From Flavobacteriales bacterium BRH_c54 (lineage in GTDB: Bacteria > Bacteroidota > Bacteroidia > Flavobacteriales_E > Vicingaceae): 59,774 nucleotides of DNA. Below are positions 53,001-59,774 of this stretch, piece after piece; position 1 is the stretch's first letter; each line of letters starts with the position of its first letter. The notes below the pieces were generated by a model, which ran no database searches, was not told the DNA's origin, and saw only the letters and a program-made list of their open reading frames with translations. The position numbers were made by a program, and so were the translations under genes. The stretch is taken from the NCBI GenBank assembly GCA_000961845.1, contig LADZ01000014.1, positions 1 through 59,774 of the forward strand. Reading direction: 5' to 3'.

Positions 53001-53062
53001 GTTTCTTGAGCAAAAGCTATGCTTTGAAAAGCTACTAATAAAAGGGTTAAAATTTTTTTCAT
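50036..53062 (-). CDS. two-domain amidohydrolase, exported
   Basis: A 1008-residue exported protein (signal peptide to FAQ, residue ~19). The first half (residues ~30-420) is an amidohydrolase fold whose metal motif is replaced by FIYPSFIDLSSNYG, so it is probably non-catalytic. A beta-rich linker domain (~430-530) follows. The second half (~560-990) is a full amidohydrolase with HSH at 631-633 (GIIDEHSHIA), the later His in CHSYVQSEINMLMHVG and FTHILEG, and Asp in NSDDAEMGRRLN. It would hydrolyse an amide, imide or lactone bond in the periplasm or at the surface, possibly a cyclic peptide or amino acid derivative. A -7 box lies 35 bases before the ATG. Confidence 0.82.
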   Translation of the reverse strand: MKKILTLLLVAFQSIAFAQETFIVNGTHHNINNYYAFTNATIYQDYKTIIENGTLLIYDGKVVEIGEGKKVKLPKNTVIYDLKGKFIYPSFIDLSSNYGMPEIKKDSKPNYSPQMETNNQGAFNWNQAIKPEVEASKLFTPVQKQAEEYRKIGFGSVLTHQQDGIIRGVSALVTLGDEKAQLMLINEKVAGHLSFDKGSSTQDYPGSLMGAIALIRQTYYDVDWMYNNNHFKENNLSLKAILDNWELPQIFEVKDKLDILRADKIGDEFNTQYIFVGNGDEYQRLKEIKATEGKIIVPINFPEPFDVEDPYEALKVAYSSVKHWELAPYNLKLLADSAIDFTITSDGLKDKKDFLPNLRQAVKYGLTEENALKALTFNPAQFISEYDNVGSLEKNKLANFIITSENIFEEKAIIHENWVKGKQHIIKDYNAFDIRGKYDVNVNGKLYELKVNGSEDKPQGTIYIVNGKDTIKQKTTITVKGNLINLSFNVADSAAEPAYLRLSGVINYNNVIWDGNGQLPNGDWVKWSAIRKENDKKDDKKDIENNDSLTVPIIKYPLMAYGQDSLPTAKTMLIKNTTVWTNETDGILKNTDVLIQDGKIAAIGKDLVAEEGVEVIDGTNKHLTAGIIDEHSHIAISRGVNECTQAVTAEVSIADVVNSDDINIYRQLAGGVVAAQLLHGSCNPIGGQSALIKLKWGHSPEEMKIDTKDGFIKFALGENVKQSNWGPFNTVRFPQTRMGVEQVYYDAFTRAKEYQAKWDAFAKLNPKEKDKSEAPRIDLELETLNEILNKERFISCHSYVQSEINMLMHVGDSMGFTVNTFTHILEGYKVADKMKNHGAAGSTFSDWWAYKYEVNDAIPYNGAIMHHEGVLTAFNSDDAEMGRRLNQEAAKAIKYGGVSEEEALKFVTLNPAKMLHLDDRMGSIKIGKDACIVLWNDHPLSVYATVSKTIIDGAIYFDSEWDKLLAKKNKEEKAAIINKMIAEKKEGKKTQPAKSKKPTLYHCDTVGE

Positions 53063-53097
53063 AGTGATGAGTAAGACAAGTTAAGATATAAAAAATT

Positions 53098-53105
53098 CAA
53101 AAATA
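53098..53105 (-). promoter_or_regulatory. -7-like element for the two-domain amidohydrolase gene
   Basis: On the minus strand TATTTTTG matches TAnnTTTG, 35 bases before the ATG at 53062. Confidence 0.35.
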
Positions 53106-53127
53106 ATGGATTTTGGGATATAAAACT

Positions 53128-53166
53128 AAAAGAGGTTGAACCTAAATTGGAACAACCTCTTTTTAT
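53128..53166 (-). terminator. intrinsic terminator after gdhA
   Basis: Arms aaaagaggttg (53128-53138) and caacctctttt (53153-53163) pair around a 14-base loop. On the minus strand the stem is followed by T residues, about 20 bases after the gdhA stop. Confidence 0.85.
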
Positions 53167-53185
53167 TTTGTTATAAGGTGTAAAA

Positions 53186-54541
53186 TTAAACTACACCTTG
53201 GTCAATCATTGCATCAGCAACTTTTACAAAACCGGCAATATTAGCACCTTTAAAGTAATCCACGTAATCGCCTTCTTTTCCGTATTTCATACATTCTTTG
53301 TGAATACACTCCATAATGCTTTTTAAACGTTGGTCAACTTTTTTGGCAGACCAATAAGAGTGAGTAGCGTTTTGGTTCATTTCTAAGCCTGAAGTTGCTA
53401 CACCTCCCGCATTTGAAGCTTTTCCCGGTGAGAATAAAATTTTGCTTTTTTGAATGATTTTAAATGCCTCAGGAGTAGTTGGCATATTAGCTACTTCAAC
53501 AATACAAATCACTCCATTTTTAATAAGTGCTTCTGCTCCATCTGCTTTTAATTCATTTTGTGTAGCACAAGGCATTGCAATATCTACTTTTTGTTCCCAT
53601 GGATGTTTGTTTGGGAAAAATTTAACGCCATATTTTTTAGCATAAGGTTCAATAACATCATTGTTACTGGCTCTTAATTCCAACATGTATTCTATTTTTT
53701 CACCGGAAACGCCATCTGGGTCATAAATATAGCCATCAGGACCAGAAAGAGTGACTACTTTGGCACCTAACTCAGCAGCTTTTTTGGTAACTCCCCAAGC
53801 AACATTACCAAAACCGGAAACAGCAATAGTTTTACCTTTTATATCCATTCCTTTAGAAGCTAACATAGATTGTAAGAAATATACTGCCCCAAAACCGGTA
53901 GCTTCAGGACGAAGTAATGAGCCTCCCCAGTTAAAGCTTTTTCCTGTTATAACTCCTGTAAATTCATTTTTTAATCTTTTATACTGACCAAACAGATAAC
54001 CAATTTCCCTAGCTCCAACACCTATATCTCCGGCAGGCACATCTGTGTTTGGACCAATATGACGAAATAATTCTGACATAAATGATTGGCAAAAACGCAT
54101 TACTTCATTATCTGATTTTCCTCTTGGGTCGAAATCAGAACCACCTTTACCACCTCCCATAGGAAGAGTAGTTAATGCATTTTTAAAAGTTTGTTCAAAA
54201 CCTAAAAATTTAAGAATAGAAAGGTTTACTGATGGATGAAAACGTAACCCACCTTTATATGGACCTATAGCAGAGTTGTATTCTACTCTGTATCCGGTAT
54301 TAATTTGTACTTCTCCTTTATCATCAATCCATGGAACTCTGAAAATGATAGTTCTTTCAGGCTCCACCATTCTGTCTAAGATTTTTGCCTTAACATATTT
54401 TGGGTGATTGGCAATGAAAGGAATAATTGTTTCTGCAATTTCCTCAACTGCCTGAATGAATTCTGTTTCATGGGCATATTTACTTCTAATGCGATCCATG
54501 AAAGCCTTAACTTCAGCCTCGTGTTTTGACATGTTTGACAT
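53186..54541 (-). CDS. gdhA: NADP-type glutamate dehydrogenase
   Basis: A 451-residue hexameric-type glutamate dehydrogenase interconverting 2-oxoglutarate plus ammonia and glutamate. The substrate-binding region is GPYKGGLRFHPSVN, then PMGGGKGGSDFDPRG with the catalytic lysine near residue 132. The dinucleotide domain begins at GKTIAVSGFGNVAWG; the residue pattern fits NADP(H) use. The end ATHSYWSAKKVDQRLKSIM is conserved. Length is normal. It has its own -7 box with a palindrome upstream, and an intrinsic terminator, so it is a single-gene unit. Nitrogen control at the palindrome is possible but inferred. Confidence 0.94.
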   Translation of the reverse strand: MSNMSKHEAEVKAFMDRIRSKYAHETEFIQAVEEIAETIIPFIANHPKYVKAKILDRMVEPERTIIFRVPWIDDKGEVQINTGYRVEYNSAIGPYKGGLRFHPSVNLSILKFLGFEQTFKNALTTLPMGGGKGGSDFDPRGKSDNEVMRFCQSFMSELFRHIGPNTDVPAGDIGVGAREIGYLFGQYKRLKNEFTGVITGKSFNWGGSLLRPEATGFGAVYFLQSMLASKGMDIKGKTIAVSGFGNVAWGVTKKAAELGAKVVTLSGPDGYIYDPDGVSGEKIEYMLELRASNNDVIEPYAKKYGVKFFPNKHPWEQKVDIAMPCATQNELKADGAEALIKNGVICIVEVANMPTTPEAFKIIQKSKILFSPGKASNAGGVATSGLEMNQNATHSYWSAKKVDQRLKSIMECIHKECMKYGKEGDYVDYFKGANIAGFVKVADAMIDQGVV

Positions 54542-54587
54542 GATAAAAAAGTTTTTAATTTATAATTATTTAATAAAAAATTAAAAG

Positions 54588-54612
54588 CAAATGTACCTAA
54601 TTTTAATAGGTA
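54588..54612 (-). promoter_or_regulatory. gdhA promoter -7 box with palindromic site
   Basis: On the minus strand TACATTTG (54588-54595) matches TAnnTTTG, 46 bases before the ATG. The 19-base inverted repeat TACCTA-n7-TAGGTA (54594-54612) touches the box from upstream, where an activator or repressor could bind. Confidence 0.4.
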
Positions 54613-54724
54613 GGACATTTATTTGATATAAATTTTAACAGAAATAAGTTTGATTTTATAATATTTTAAAGATTGAAAATATAAGATGTTTTAAATCAGC
54701 AAAATATATGACTTAAGAAAGTGG

Positions 54725-55450
54725 CTAATATTTTCTAAACCAGCTATTAATTTTCATTTGAATAACTCCTAAAATGGCTTCCTTAAAAATGCCTTTACTC
54801 ATTTTAGAAGTACCTTCTAATCTGTCAGTAAAAATTATGGGAACTTCTACTATTTTAAAGCCTAGCTTATAAGTGGTAAATTTCATTTCTATTTGGAAGG
54901 CATAACCTTTAAATTTAATTTTATCTAACTTAATTCTTTCTAATACTCTTCTTTTATAACACTTAAAACCGGAAGTGGTATCTCTAATTTTCATACCTGT
55001 AATTAAACGTACATAAGCAGAAGCATAATATGACATCAGTACCCTTCCCATAGGCCAATTTACTACATTTACACCTGTTACATATCTTGAACCAATAGCT
55101 AAATCGGCACCTTCTTTTGCACAACTATTGTATAGTTTTATTAAGTCATTCGGATTATGAGAAAAATCGCAATCCATCTCAAAAATATATTCGTAGTTAT
55201 TTTTTAATGCCCATTTAAACCCATGAATATAGGCTGTTCCTAAGCCTAGTTTGCCTTTTCGTTCTTCTAAATGTAGTTTGCCGGGAAATTCTTTTTGTAA
55301 GTCTTTTACAATTCCCGCTGTTCCATCAGGAGAATTATCGTCTACAATTAAAAGATGAAACTCTTTTTTTAAAGAAAAGACCTTTCTAACCATTTTTTCA
55401 AGGTTTTCTCTTTCGTTGTAGGTAGGGATGATAATTATGCTGTCCGACAT
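54725..55450 (-). CDS. polyprenol monophosphomannose synthase-like GT2
   Basis: A 241-residue GT-A transferase, close to Dpm1-type enzymes that transfer mannose (or another hexose) from a nucleotide sugar to polyprenyl phosphate. Motifs are IIPTYNERENLEKM, VDDNSPDGTAGIV, the DxD-like EMDCDFSHNPNDL and IGSRYVTG, then RDTTSGFKCYKRRVLE. There is no C-terminal membrane domain, as in the soluble, membrane-associated bacterial forms. It would supply polyprenyl-phosphate-mannose to GT-C enzymes such as those encoded at 40659 and 44517. A -7 box at 55470-55477 precedes it by 19 bases. The sugar specificity is not proven. Confidence 0.85.
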   Translation of the reverse strand: MSDSIIIIPTYNERENLEKMVRKVFSLKKEFHLLIVDDNSPDGTAGIVKDLQKEFPGKLHLEERKGKLGLGTAYIHGFKWALKNNYEYIFEMDCDFSHNPNDLIKLYNSCAKEGADLAIGSRYVTGVNVVNWPMGRVLMSYYASAYVRLITGMKIRDTTSGFKCYKRRVLERIKLDKIKFKGYAFQIEMKFTTYKLGFKIVEVPIIFTDRLEGTSKMSKGIFKEAILGVIQMKINSWFRKY

Positions 55451-55469
55451 TTAGTTAAATTTCAGTATT

Positions 55470-55477
55470 CAAAAATA
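55470..55477 (-). promoter_or_regulatory. -7-like element for the Dpm1-like gene
   Basis: On the minus strand TATTTTTG matches TAnnTTTG, 19 bases before the ATG at 55450. Confidence 0.35.
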
Positions 55478-55509
55478 ATATTTATTAATTTAACATGATT
55501 TACTTTGTA

Positions 55510-56382
55510 TTAATCGTTTAATATTTCTTGAATATTAGCTTTAATTTTTTCACAAAGTTCATCGGTAGGCAAGTCATTATCATCAATTCCGAAAGGATCT
55601 TCAATTTCTTCTGCTAAAATTTCCATACTCACCAAAACATAAAAAACTAAGGTGGTAATTAATACAGACCAGTATCCGAAAGAAGCTACAAATGCTAACG
55701 GCATGGTGGTTACATAAATAAAAACGAATTTTTTTAAGAACAAACTGTAAGAGTAGGGAATGGGAGTATTTTTTATTCTTTCGCAGGCTCCGTTTATATC
55801 GGCAAAGGCATTTAAATTAGTATCTAACGATAGGTATTCTATTTCGGATAACTCGTTTCTTGATTTGACTTCGTGTAGTTTATCATAAATAAGTTTGGCA
55901 ATATAATTTACTTTATGCTCTTTATTTTCCAATACTTGTTTTTCGCTTTCTGTAAGAGAAAGTTCATCCATCTTAACACCTTCACGTAAATGTTCTTTCA
56001 TGGCATAAGCGTAATTAGGAATCATGCGGGTAAAGAAATCTTTATCATGTTGGTTAAATACCGAAGAACTTGATATCTTTATTGCCAAATTTCTGGTGTT
56101 ATTTACCAATTCACCCCATTTTTTTCTACCTTCCCACCAACGGTCGTAACCGGTATTGGTTCTAAATACTAACAGTAACGACAAAACAAAGCCTACTAAT
56201 GAATAAACTGCCATTAATTCTCGATGCCATGATGCTTTAGCTATAAATTCAATTTCTAAGTAGGAAATAGCAGTGGTAAGTAAAGCCATTAAAATTAGCT
56301 CTTTCCATAAAATACGAATGGTATCGCTTTTTTGAAAAGATAAGATATGTACGAACCAATTTTTAGGGTTATACTTAATCAT
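55510..56382 (-). CDS. bestrophin family ion channel
   Basis: A 290-residue membrane protein of the bacterial bestrophin (YneE/UPF0187) family. Family motifs are NTGYDRWWEGRKKWGELVNNTRNLA and, in the last third, the DPFGIDDNDLPTDELC acidic end, which in relatives forms the Ca/ligand-sensing region. It has about four membrane helices (~32-48, 62-80, 230-250, 253-272). The channel is a pentamer conducting anions or, in some bacteria, cations; selectivity cannot be told. It starts 3 bases after the M42 peptidase stop in the same direction. Confidence 0.88.
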   Translation of the reverse strand: MIKYNPKNWFVHILSFQKSDTIRILWKELILMALLTTAISYLEIEFIAKASWHRELMAVYSLVGFVLSLLLVFRTNTGYDRWWEGRKKWGELVNNTRNLAIKISSSSVFNQHDKDFFTRMIPNYAYAMKEHLREGVKMDELSLTESEKQVLENKEHKVNYIAKLIYDKLHEVKSRNELSEIEYLSLDTNLNAFADINGACERIKNTPIPYSYSLFLKKFVFIYVTTMPLAFVASFGYWSVLITTLVFYVLVSMEILAEEIEDPFGIDDNDLPTDELCEKIKANIQEILND

Positions 56383-56385
56383 TTT

Positions 56386-57396
56386 TTAGTTGTATTGATT
56401 GATGTAAGCCAAACATAAATCTATGGTAGCTTCAATACCTTTTTTGTGTGTTCTTTCTGTTCCATGCGATGCAGCTACTCCCATTCCGATAAGGGCTACT
56501 CTAAAATCATTTCCGGCACGTAAGGCAGCAGAACCATCAGAACCATAATGCGGATAAACATCTATTTTATAAGGGATATTGTTTTTCTTGGCTATATCCA
56601 CTAATTTTTTTCTAAAAGTATAATCATAAGGACCGGAAGAATCTTTAGCACAAATAGAACAACTTACTTCGTTGCCTTGGCAGTCATCTCCTAAAACACC
56701 CATATCTAATACCAATAATTCTTTTATGTTTTCGGAGTAGCCTACTGTTCCTCCGTGGCCAACTTCTTCGTAGTTAGAGAAAAATAATTCTACCGGCACT
56801 TCTTTGTTTTGATTTTTTAGTCTTCTAGCCAATTCAAATAATACAAAACATCCTGCCTTGTTATCTAAAAATCTGGATTTTATAAAACCATTTTCTAGTT
56901 CTTGATATTTTACATCTACACAAATAATATCACCAACTTCAATGCCTAATTTTTCTACATCTTCTTTATCGTAAACCTCTTCATCAATTCTAATGTGCAT
57001 GCTTTTAATAGAGCGTTCGGTTTTTTCTTTTTCATTATTAGCATGTACCGATGGGTTGTTTAATAAAATGGTTCCGGTATAAGTTTTTCCTTCGTGGGTA
57101 ATGATTTTTACATACTCGCCTTCAGCACCGGTTAAAGATAAGCCACCTAACAAAGAAAAAGAAAGTGTTCCGTTAGATTTGATGCCCGAAACAATAGCTC
57201 CCAATGTATCAACATGAGCAGCAAGAGCCAACGTTGGATTTTTTCCCAAAGCACATTTTACCGCTCCCTTGTTGGTATATTCCGGTTGATAGCCATAGCT
57301 TTTTAGTAAATTAAAAATATATTGACAAGCATTTTCTGTATAGCCCGATGGTGAATCTATGGCTATTAGTTCTTTAAGTGTATTGTAGTTGTTCAT
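56386..57396 (-). CDS. M42 family metallopeptidase (glutamyl aminopeptidase-like)
   Basis: A 336-residue dinuclear zinc aminopeptidase. Metal and catalytic landmarks are LAAHVDTLG (His, Asp), SRFLDNKAG (bridging Asp), FSNYEEVGHGG (Glu pair, general base and ligand), LVLDMGVLG (Asp) and a late His in GTERTHKKG. The N-terminal IDSPSGYTENA is a common M42 start. Residues ~80-150 form the PDZ-like insert. It digests peptides as a large tetrahedral complex in the cytoplasm. Complete and of normal length. It sits between asd and the bestrophin gene in one direction. Confidence 0.9.
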   Translation of the reverse strand: MNNYNTLKELIAIDSPSGYTENACQYIFNLLKSYGYQPEYTNKGAVKCALGKNPTLALAAHVDTLGAIVSGIKSNGTLSFSLLGGLSLTGAEGEYVKIITHEGKTYTGTILLNNPSVHANNEKEKTERSIKSMHIRIDEEVYDKEDVEKLGIEVGDIICVDVKYQELENGFIKSRFLDNKAGCFVLFELARRLKNQNKEVPVELFFSNYEEVGHGGTVGYSENIKELLVLDMGVLGDDCQGNEVSCSICAKDSSGPYDYTFRKKLVDIAKKNNIPYKIDVYPHYGSDGSAALRAGNDFRVALIGMGVAASHGTERTHKKGIEATIDLCLAYINQYN

Positions 57397-57418
57397 TTAG
57401 ATATTTTTTCTATTTTTA

Positions 57419-58408
57419 TTAAACTAATCCGTTTTTTACCAAATATTCGCCAATTTGTATTGCATTGGTAGCTGCTCCTTTTCTTAAATTATCGGCTACT
57501 ATCCATAAATTTATGGTGTTGGGCTGCGATTCATCTTTACGTATTCTTCCAACAAAAACCTCATCTTTATCAGCCGCATAAATAGGCATAGGATAAGTAT
57601 TAGTATCTGTATTATCTTGTAATACTACTCCTGAAGTTTCGTGTAAAATTTTTCTGATTTCATTAACATCAACATTGGTCTTAAACTCAATGTTTACACT
57701 TTCTGAATGTCCTCCAACAACAGGTACACGAACAGCGGTAGCGGTAAGGCTAAAACTATCATCTTGCATAATTTTTTTTGGTTCTGTCATTAGTTTTATC
57801 TCTTCTTTGGTGTAGCCATTTTCGGTAAATACATCGCAATGTGGCAAACAATTTTTATCTATAGGATAAGGATAAGCCATTTCTCCTTTAATGCCTTGTT
57901 GTTCATTGTTAAGTTGCTCTACTGCTTTAACTCCTGTACCGGTAATAGATTGATAAGTAGAAATAATTACTCTTTTAATCCCATATTTTTGATGTAAGGG
58001 ATTTAATACCATTACTAGCTGAATAGTAGAACAATTAGGATTAGCTATAATTTTATCGGTTTTGGTTAATATCTTAGCATTAATTTCCGGGACAACCAAT
58101 TTATTGTTGGGGTTCATTCTCCAAGCAGAAGAATTGTCTATTACTGTTGTTCCTACTTCAGCAAATTTTGGAGCCCATTCTAAGGAAGTTGCTCCTCCGG
58201 CAGAAAATATAGCAATATCTGGTTTTGCAGCAACTGCAGCTTCTAAACTAATAATGGTATATTCCTTATTTTTATAGGTAATACTTTTTCCAACAGATTT
58301 TTCTGAAGCAACGGGAAGAAGCTCCGTAATAGGGAAATTACGCTCTGCCAATACTTTTAACATTATATTACCAACCATTCCGGTGGCACCAACTACTGCT
58401 ACTTTCAT
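57419..58408 (-). CDS. asd: aspartate-semialdehyde dehydrogenase
   Basis: A 329-residue NADPH-dependent enzyme that reduces aspartyl phosphate to aspartate semialdehyde, the branch point to diaminopimelate, lysine, threonine and methionine. The coenzyme motif is VVGATGMVGNIML. The catalytic Cys126 is in ANPNCSTIQ. The substrate Arg/His lie in VRVPVVGGHSESVN. The AYPYPIDKN and SQPNTINLWIVADNLRKGAA regions fit the Gram-positive/Bacteroidota type. It follows the aspartate kinase step encoded at 23740, so both lie within this window but are unlinked. Confidence 0.94.
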   Translation of the reverse strand: MKVAVVGATGMVGNIMLKVLAERNFPITELLPVASEKSVGKSITYKNKEYTIISLEAAVAAKPDIAIFSAGGATSLEWAPKFAEVGTTVIDNSSAWRMNPNNKLVVPEINAKILTKTDKIIANPNCSTIQLVMVLNPLHQKYGIKRVIISTYQSITGTGVKAVEQLNNEQQGIKGEMAYPYPIDKNCLPHCDVFTENGYTKEEIKLMTEPKKIMQDDSFSLTATAVRVPVVGGHSESVNIEFKTNVDVNEIRKILHETSGVVLQDNTDTNTYPMPIYAADKDEVFVGRIRKDESQPNTINLWIVADNLRKGAATNAIQIGEYLVKNGLV

Positions 58409-58440
58409 TGTAAATAGGGTATAAGTTTTAAATTTTCAGA

Positions 58441-58448
58441 CAAAAGTA
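58441..58448 (-). promoter_or_regulatory. -7-like element for asd
   Basis: On the minus strand TACTTTTG matches TAnnTTTG, 32 bases before the asd ATG. It is back to back with the promoter region of the lamin-tail gene. Confidence 0.35.
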
Positions 58449-58563
58449 TCAATTAAATTTTCGAGGCACTATTTTGAAAGCTCAATTATTACTAAATTTT
58501 AAAAAAATTAACCATCTTTCATTTTGTTAGTGGTTAATTAACAAAAAATAAAAGAGATTTGGT

Positions 58564-58571
58564 TACTTTTG
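58564..58571 (+). promoter_or_regulatory. -7-like element for the lamin-tail protein gene
   Basis: TACTTTTG matches TAnnTTTG and ends 5 bases before the ATG at 58577. Confidence 0.3.
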
Positions 58572-58576
58572 ATGTC

Positions 58577-59774
58577 ATGACACGATTTATTTTTCTCATA
58601 TTGTTTGCTTTAGCATCAACTGTTAGCTATGCTCAATTTACTGATGATTTTTCTGATGGTGATTTTTCTATAAACCCAACTTGGTCGGGAGATACCAATA
58701 ATTTTGATGTAAATGGAGCTTTTCAGTTTCAGTTGAATGCGCCTGCTGTAAACGATATAATGTATGCTGCCACACCTTCTCAATCTATCAATAATGCCGT
58801 TTGGGAGTTTTATGTAGAATTCGGCTTTAATCCTTCTTCTACCAATTTTGCTAAAGTGTATGTGGTAGCCGACCAATTCGATTTAAAAAATCCGTTAAAT
58901 GGTTATTTTGTAAAAATAGGCAATACTGCTGATGAGGTAAGTTTATATCGTCAAGATGGAACAACCGAAAGCATGATTATTGACGGAACAAACGGAAGAT
59001 TAAATACTTCATCTGTAACGTTAAGTGTTAGAGTTACTCGCGACCAATTGGGCAACTGGCAATTGTTTTCGGATACCTTGGGAGGAACCAATTATTTTTT
59101 AGAAGGCAGTATTACTGACAACAACCACATTTCATCTGCTTATTTTGGCGTGTTGTGTAATTATACTTCCACTCGTTCTTCTTTGTTTTTTTATGATGAT
59201 TTTAATGTAACGGGAGGTGCTTTTATTGATAATATTCCTCCGGCAATTGATTCAGTTGTGGTAGTCAATTCCACTAATTTAGATGTATATTTTAATGAGC
59301 CTGTTGATTTAACTACTTCACAAACGCTAACTAATTATAGTGTAGATAACGGTATAGGAAACCCTAATAATGCCGTACGAGATGTAACGGATAGCTCCTT
59401 AGTACACTTAACTTTTGCTACCGCTTTTGCTACTGGGCAAAATTATATATTGAGTGTTATTAATGTTGAAGATACGGCTTCCAACCCTATTAATATTTTA
59501 ACTGAACCTTTTACCTACTTTGTGTTGGTAACACCTAATTCGGGAGATATTATTTTTAATGAAATTTTTGCTGATCCAACTCCACAAGTTGGGTTACCTG
59601 AAGAGGAATTTGTGGAACTTTATAATGCTTCAACTAATACGTTTGATTTAGGTTCGTGGCAATTTATCAATTCTACCACATTAAAACAATTACCTAACTT
59701 TTTATTAACTCCTAATAGTTACGTTATTTTATGTGATGTAAATGATACTGCTTTATATTCTCCTTATGGAGATG
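58577..59774 (+). CDS. lamin tail domain-containing surface protein, 5' part
   Basis: The reading frame starts at ATG 58577 (MTRFIFLILFALASTVSYAQ, a Sec signal peptide) and stays open for 399 codons to the right edge, so the 3' part is missing. Residues ~20-215 form a LamG/concanavalin-like beta region (FTDDFSDGDFSINPTWSGD, YFGVLCNYT, FYDDFNVTGG). Residues ~220-320 look like an Ig-like SbsA/Big_5 unit (LDVYFNEPVDLTTSQTLTNY). From ~330 a lamin-tail domain begins: DIIFNEIFADPTPQVGLPEE then EFVELYNAS and LGSWQF. Such proteins usually end in a T9SS sorting domain, which would lie beyond the window. Probably cell-surface exposed. Confidence 0.85.
   Translation, partial: MTRFIFLILFALASTVSYAQFTDDFSDGDFSINPTWSGDTNNFDVNGAFQFQLNAPAVNDIMYAATPSQSINNAVWEFYVEFGFNPSSTNFAKVYVVADQFDLKNPLNGYFVKIGNTADEVSLYRQDGTTESMIIDGTNGRLNTSSVTLSVRVTRDQLGNWQLFSDTLGGTNYFLEGSITDNNHISSAYFGVLCNYTSTRSSLFFYDDFNVTGGAFIDNIPPAIDSVVVVNSTNLDVYFNEPVDLTTSQTLTNYSVDNGIGNPNNAVRDVTDSSLVHLTFATAFATGQNYILSVINVEDTASNPINILTEPFTYFVLVTPNSGDIIFNEIFADPTPQVGLPEEEFVELYNASTNTFDLGSWQFINSTTLKQLPNFLLTPNSYVILCDVNDTALYSPYGD

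Noticed and set aside
58616-58876. An 86-codon minus-strand frame near the right edge
   Set aside because: The plus strand here encodes a continuous signal-peptide and beta-rich surface protein, which fits far better.
1-59774. tRNA, rRNA, CRISPR arrays or insertion sequences
   Set aside because: The short spacers show no cloverleaf-like, repeat-spacer or transposase signals; this was judged by eye, so a small non-coding RNA could be missed.

Overview
The window is a low-GC chromosomal segment of a member of the Bacteroidota, most likely a Flavobacteriales-type bacterium. The evidence is a type IX secretion (T9SS) C-terminal sorting domain at the left edge, a lamin-tail surface protein at the right edge, many MKK-type Bacteroidota lipoproteins, little Shine-Dalgarno signal, and TAnnTTTG-type -7 promoter elements just upstream of start codons. 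Gene density is very high. Only one gap exceeds 300 bases (9786-10221), and it holds a REP-like inverted repeat pair. I saw no rRNA, tRNA, CRISPR array or insertion sequence.

Layout, left to right. 1-4309: end of a T9SS cargo protein, a phosphoethanolamine transferase coupled to a menorin/GDPD-like protein, and an FkbM methyltransferase. 4310-7110: an accessory-looking insert with a caspase-family protease and a membrane SRPBCC protein. 7131-15387: an AsmA-family protein, a TPR protein plus SecG, an EamA exporter, and a LytTR/LytS-type two-component pair. 15445-22426: a lipoprotein and then a seven-gene run of small exported proteins of mostly unknown function. It has its own promoter and terminator and a second terminator after its first gene. 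22583-27311: lysA, aspartate kinase and RNase R. 27485-37099: a TlpA-like lipoprotein, lipB, a NylB-like serine hydrolase, an Ig-like lipoprotein, a free-Met-sulfoxide reductase, an MscS channel, an xerD/TM2/cysC operon and deoC. 37158-46361: an aldehyde dehydrogenase, a GH16-like lipoprotein, and a glycoconjugate operon (GT-C protein, methyltransferase, UbiA-type phosphoribosyltransferase-like protein, HAD phosphatase, DUF6056-like membrane protein). 46398-53062: a lipoprotein, a GT2/methyltransferase pair and two amidohydrolase-fold proteins. 53186-59774: glutamate dehydrogenase, a polyprenol-phosphate mannose synthase-like GT2, a bestrophin, an M42 peptidase, aspartate-semialdehyde dehydrogenase and the start of the lamin-tail protein.

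Two themes stand out. The first is envelope construction. Headgroup transfer (1058), polyprenyl-phosphate sugar donors (43053, 47155, 54725), membrane GT-C type transferases (40659, 44517) and several methyltransferases suggest synthesis of a surface glycan or glycolipid. The second is lysine/diaminopimelate supply: aspartate kinase and lysA are translationally coupled, with asd elsewhere in the window.

The best candidate for an undescribed system is the run of exported proteins at 16831-22426. It combines a DUF6175-like protein, two tandem LPP20-like paralogues, a further CsgG/LPP20-reminiscent protein, a 451-residue protein of unknown fold, a beta-barrel-like protein and an abundant small helical protein. 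All functional statements for that cluster are inference. Family names are from my own recognition of sequence patterns, because no search could be run.
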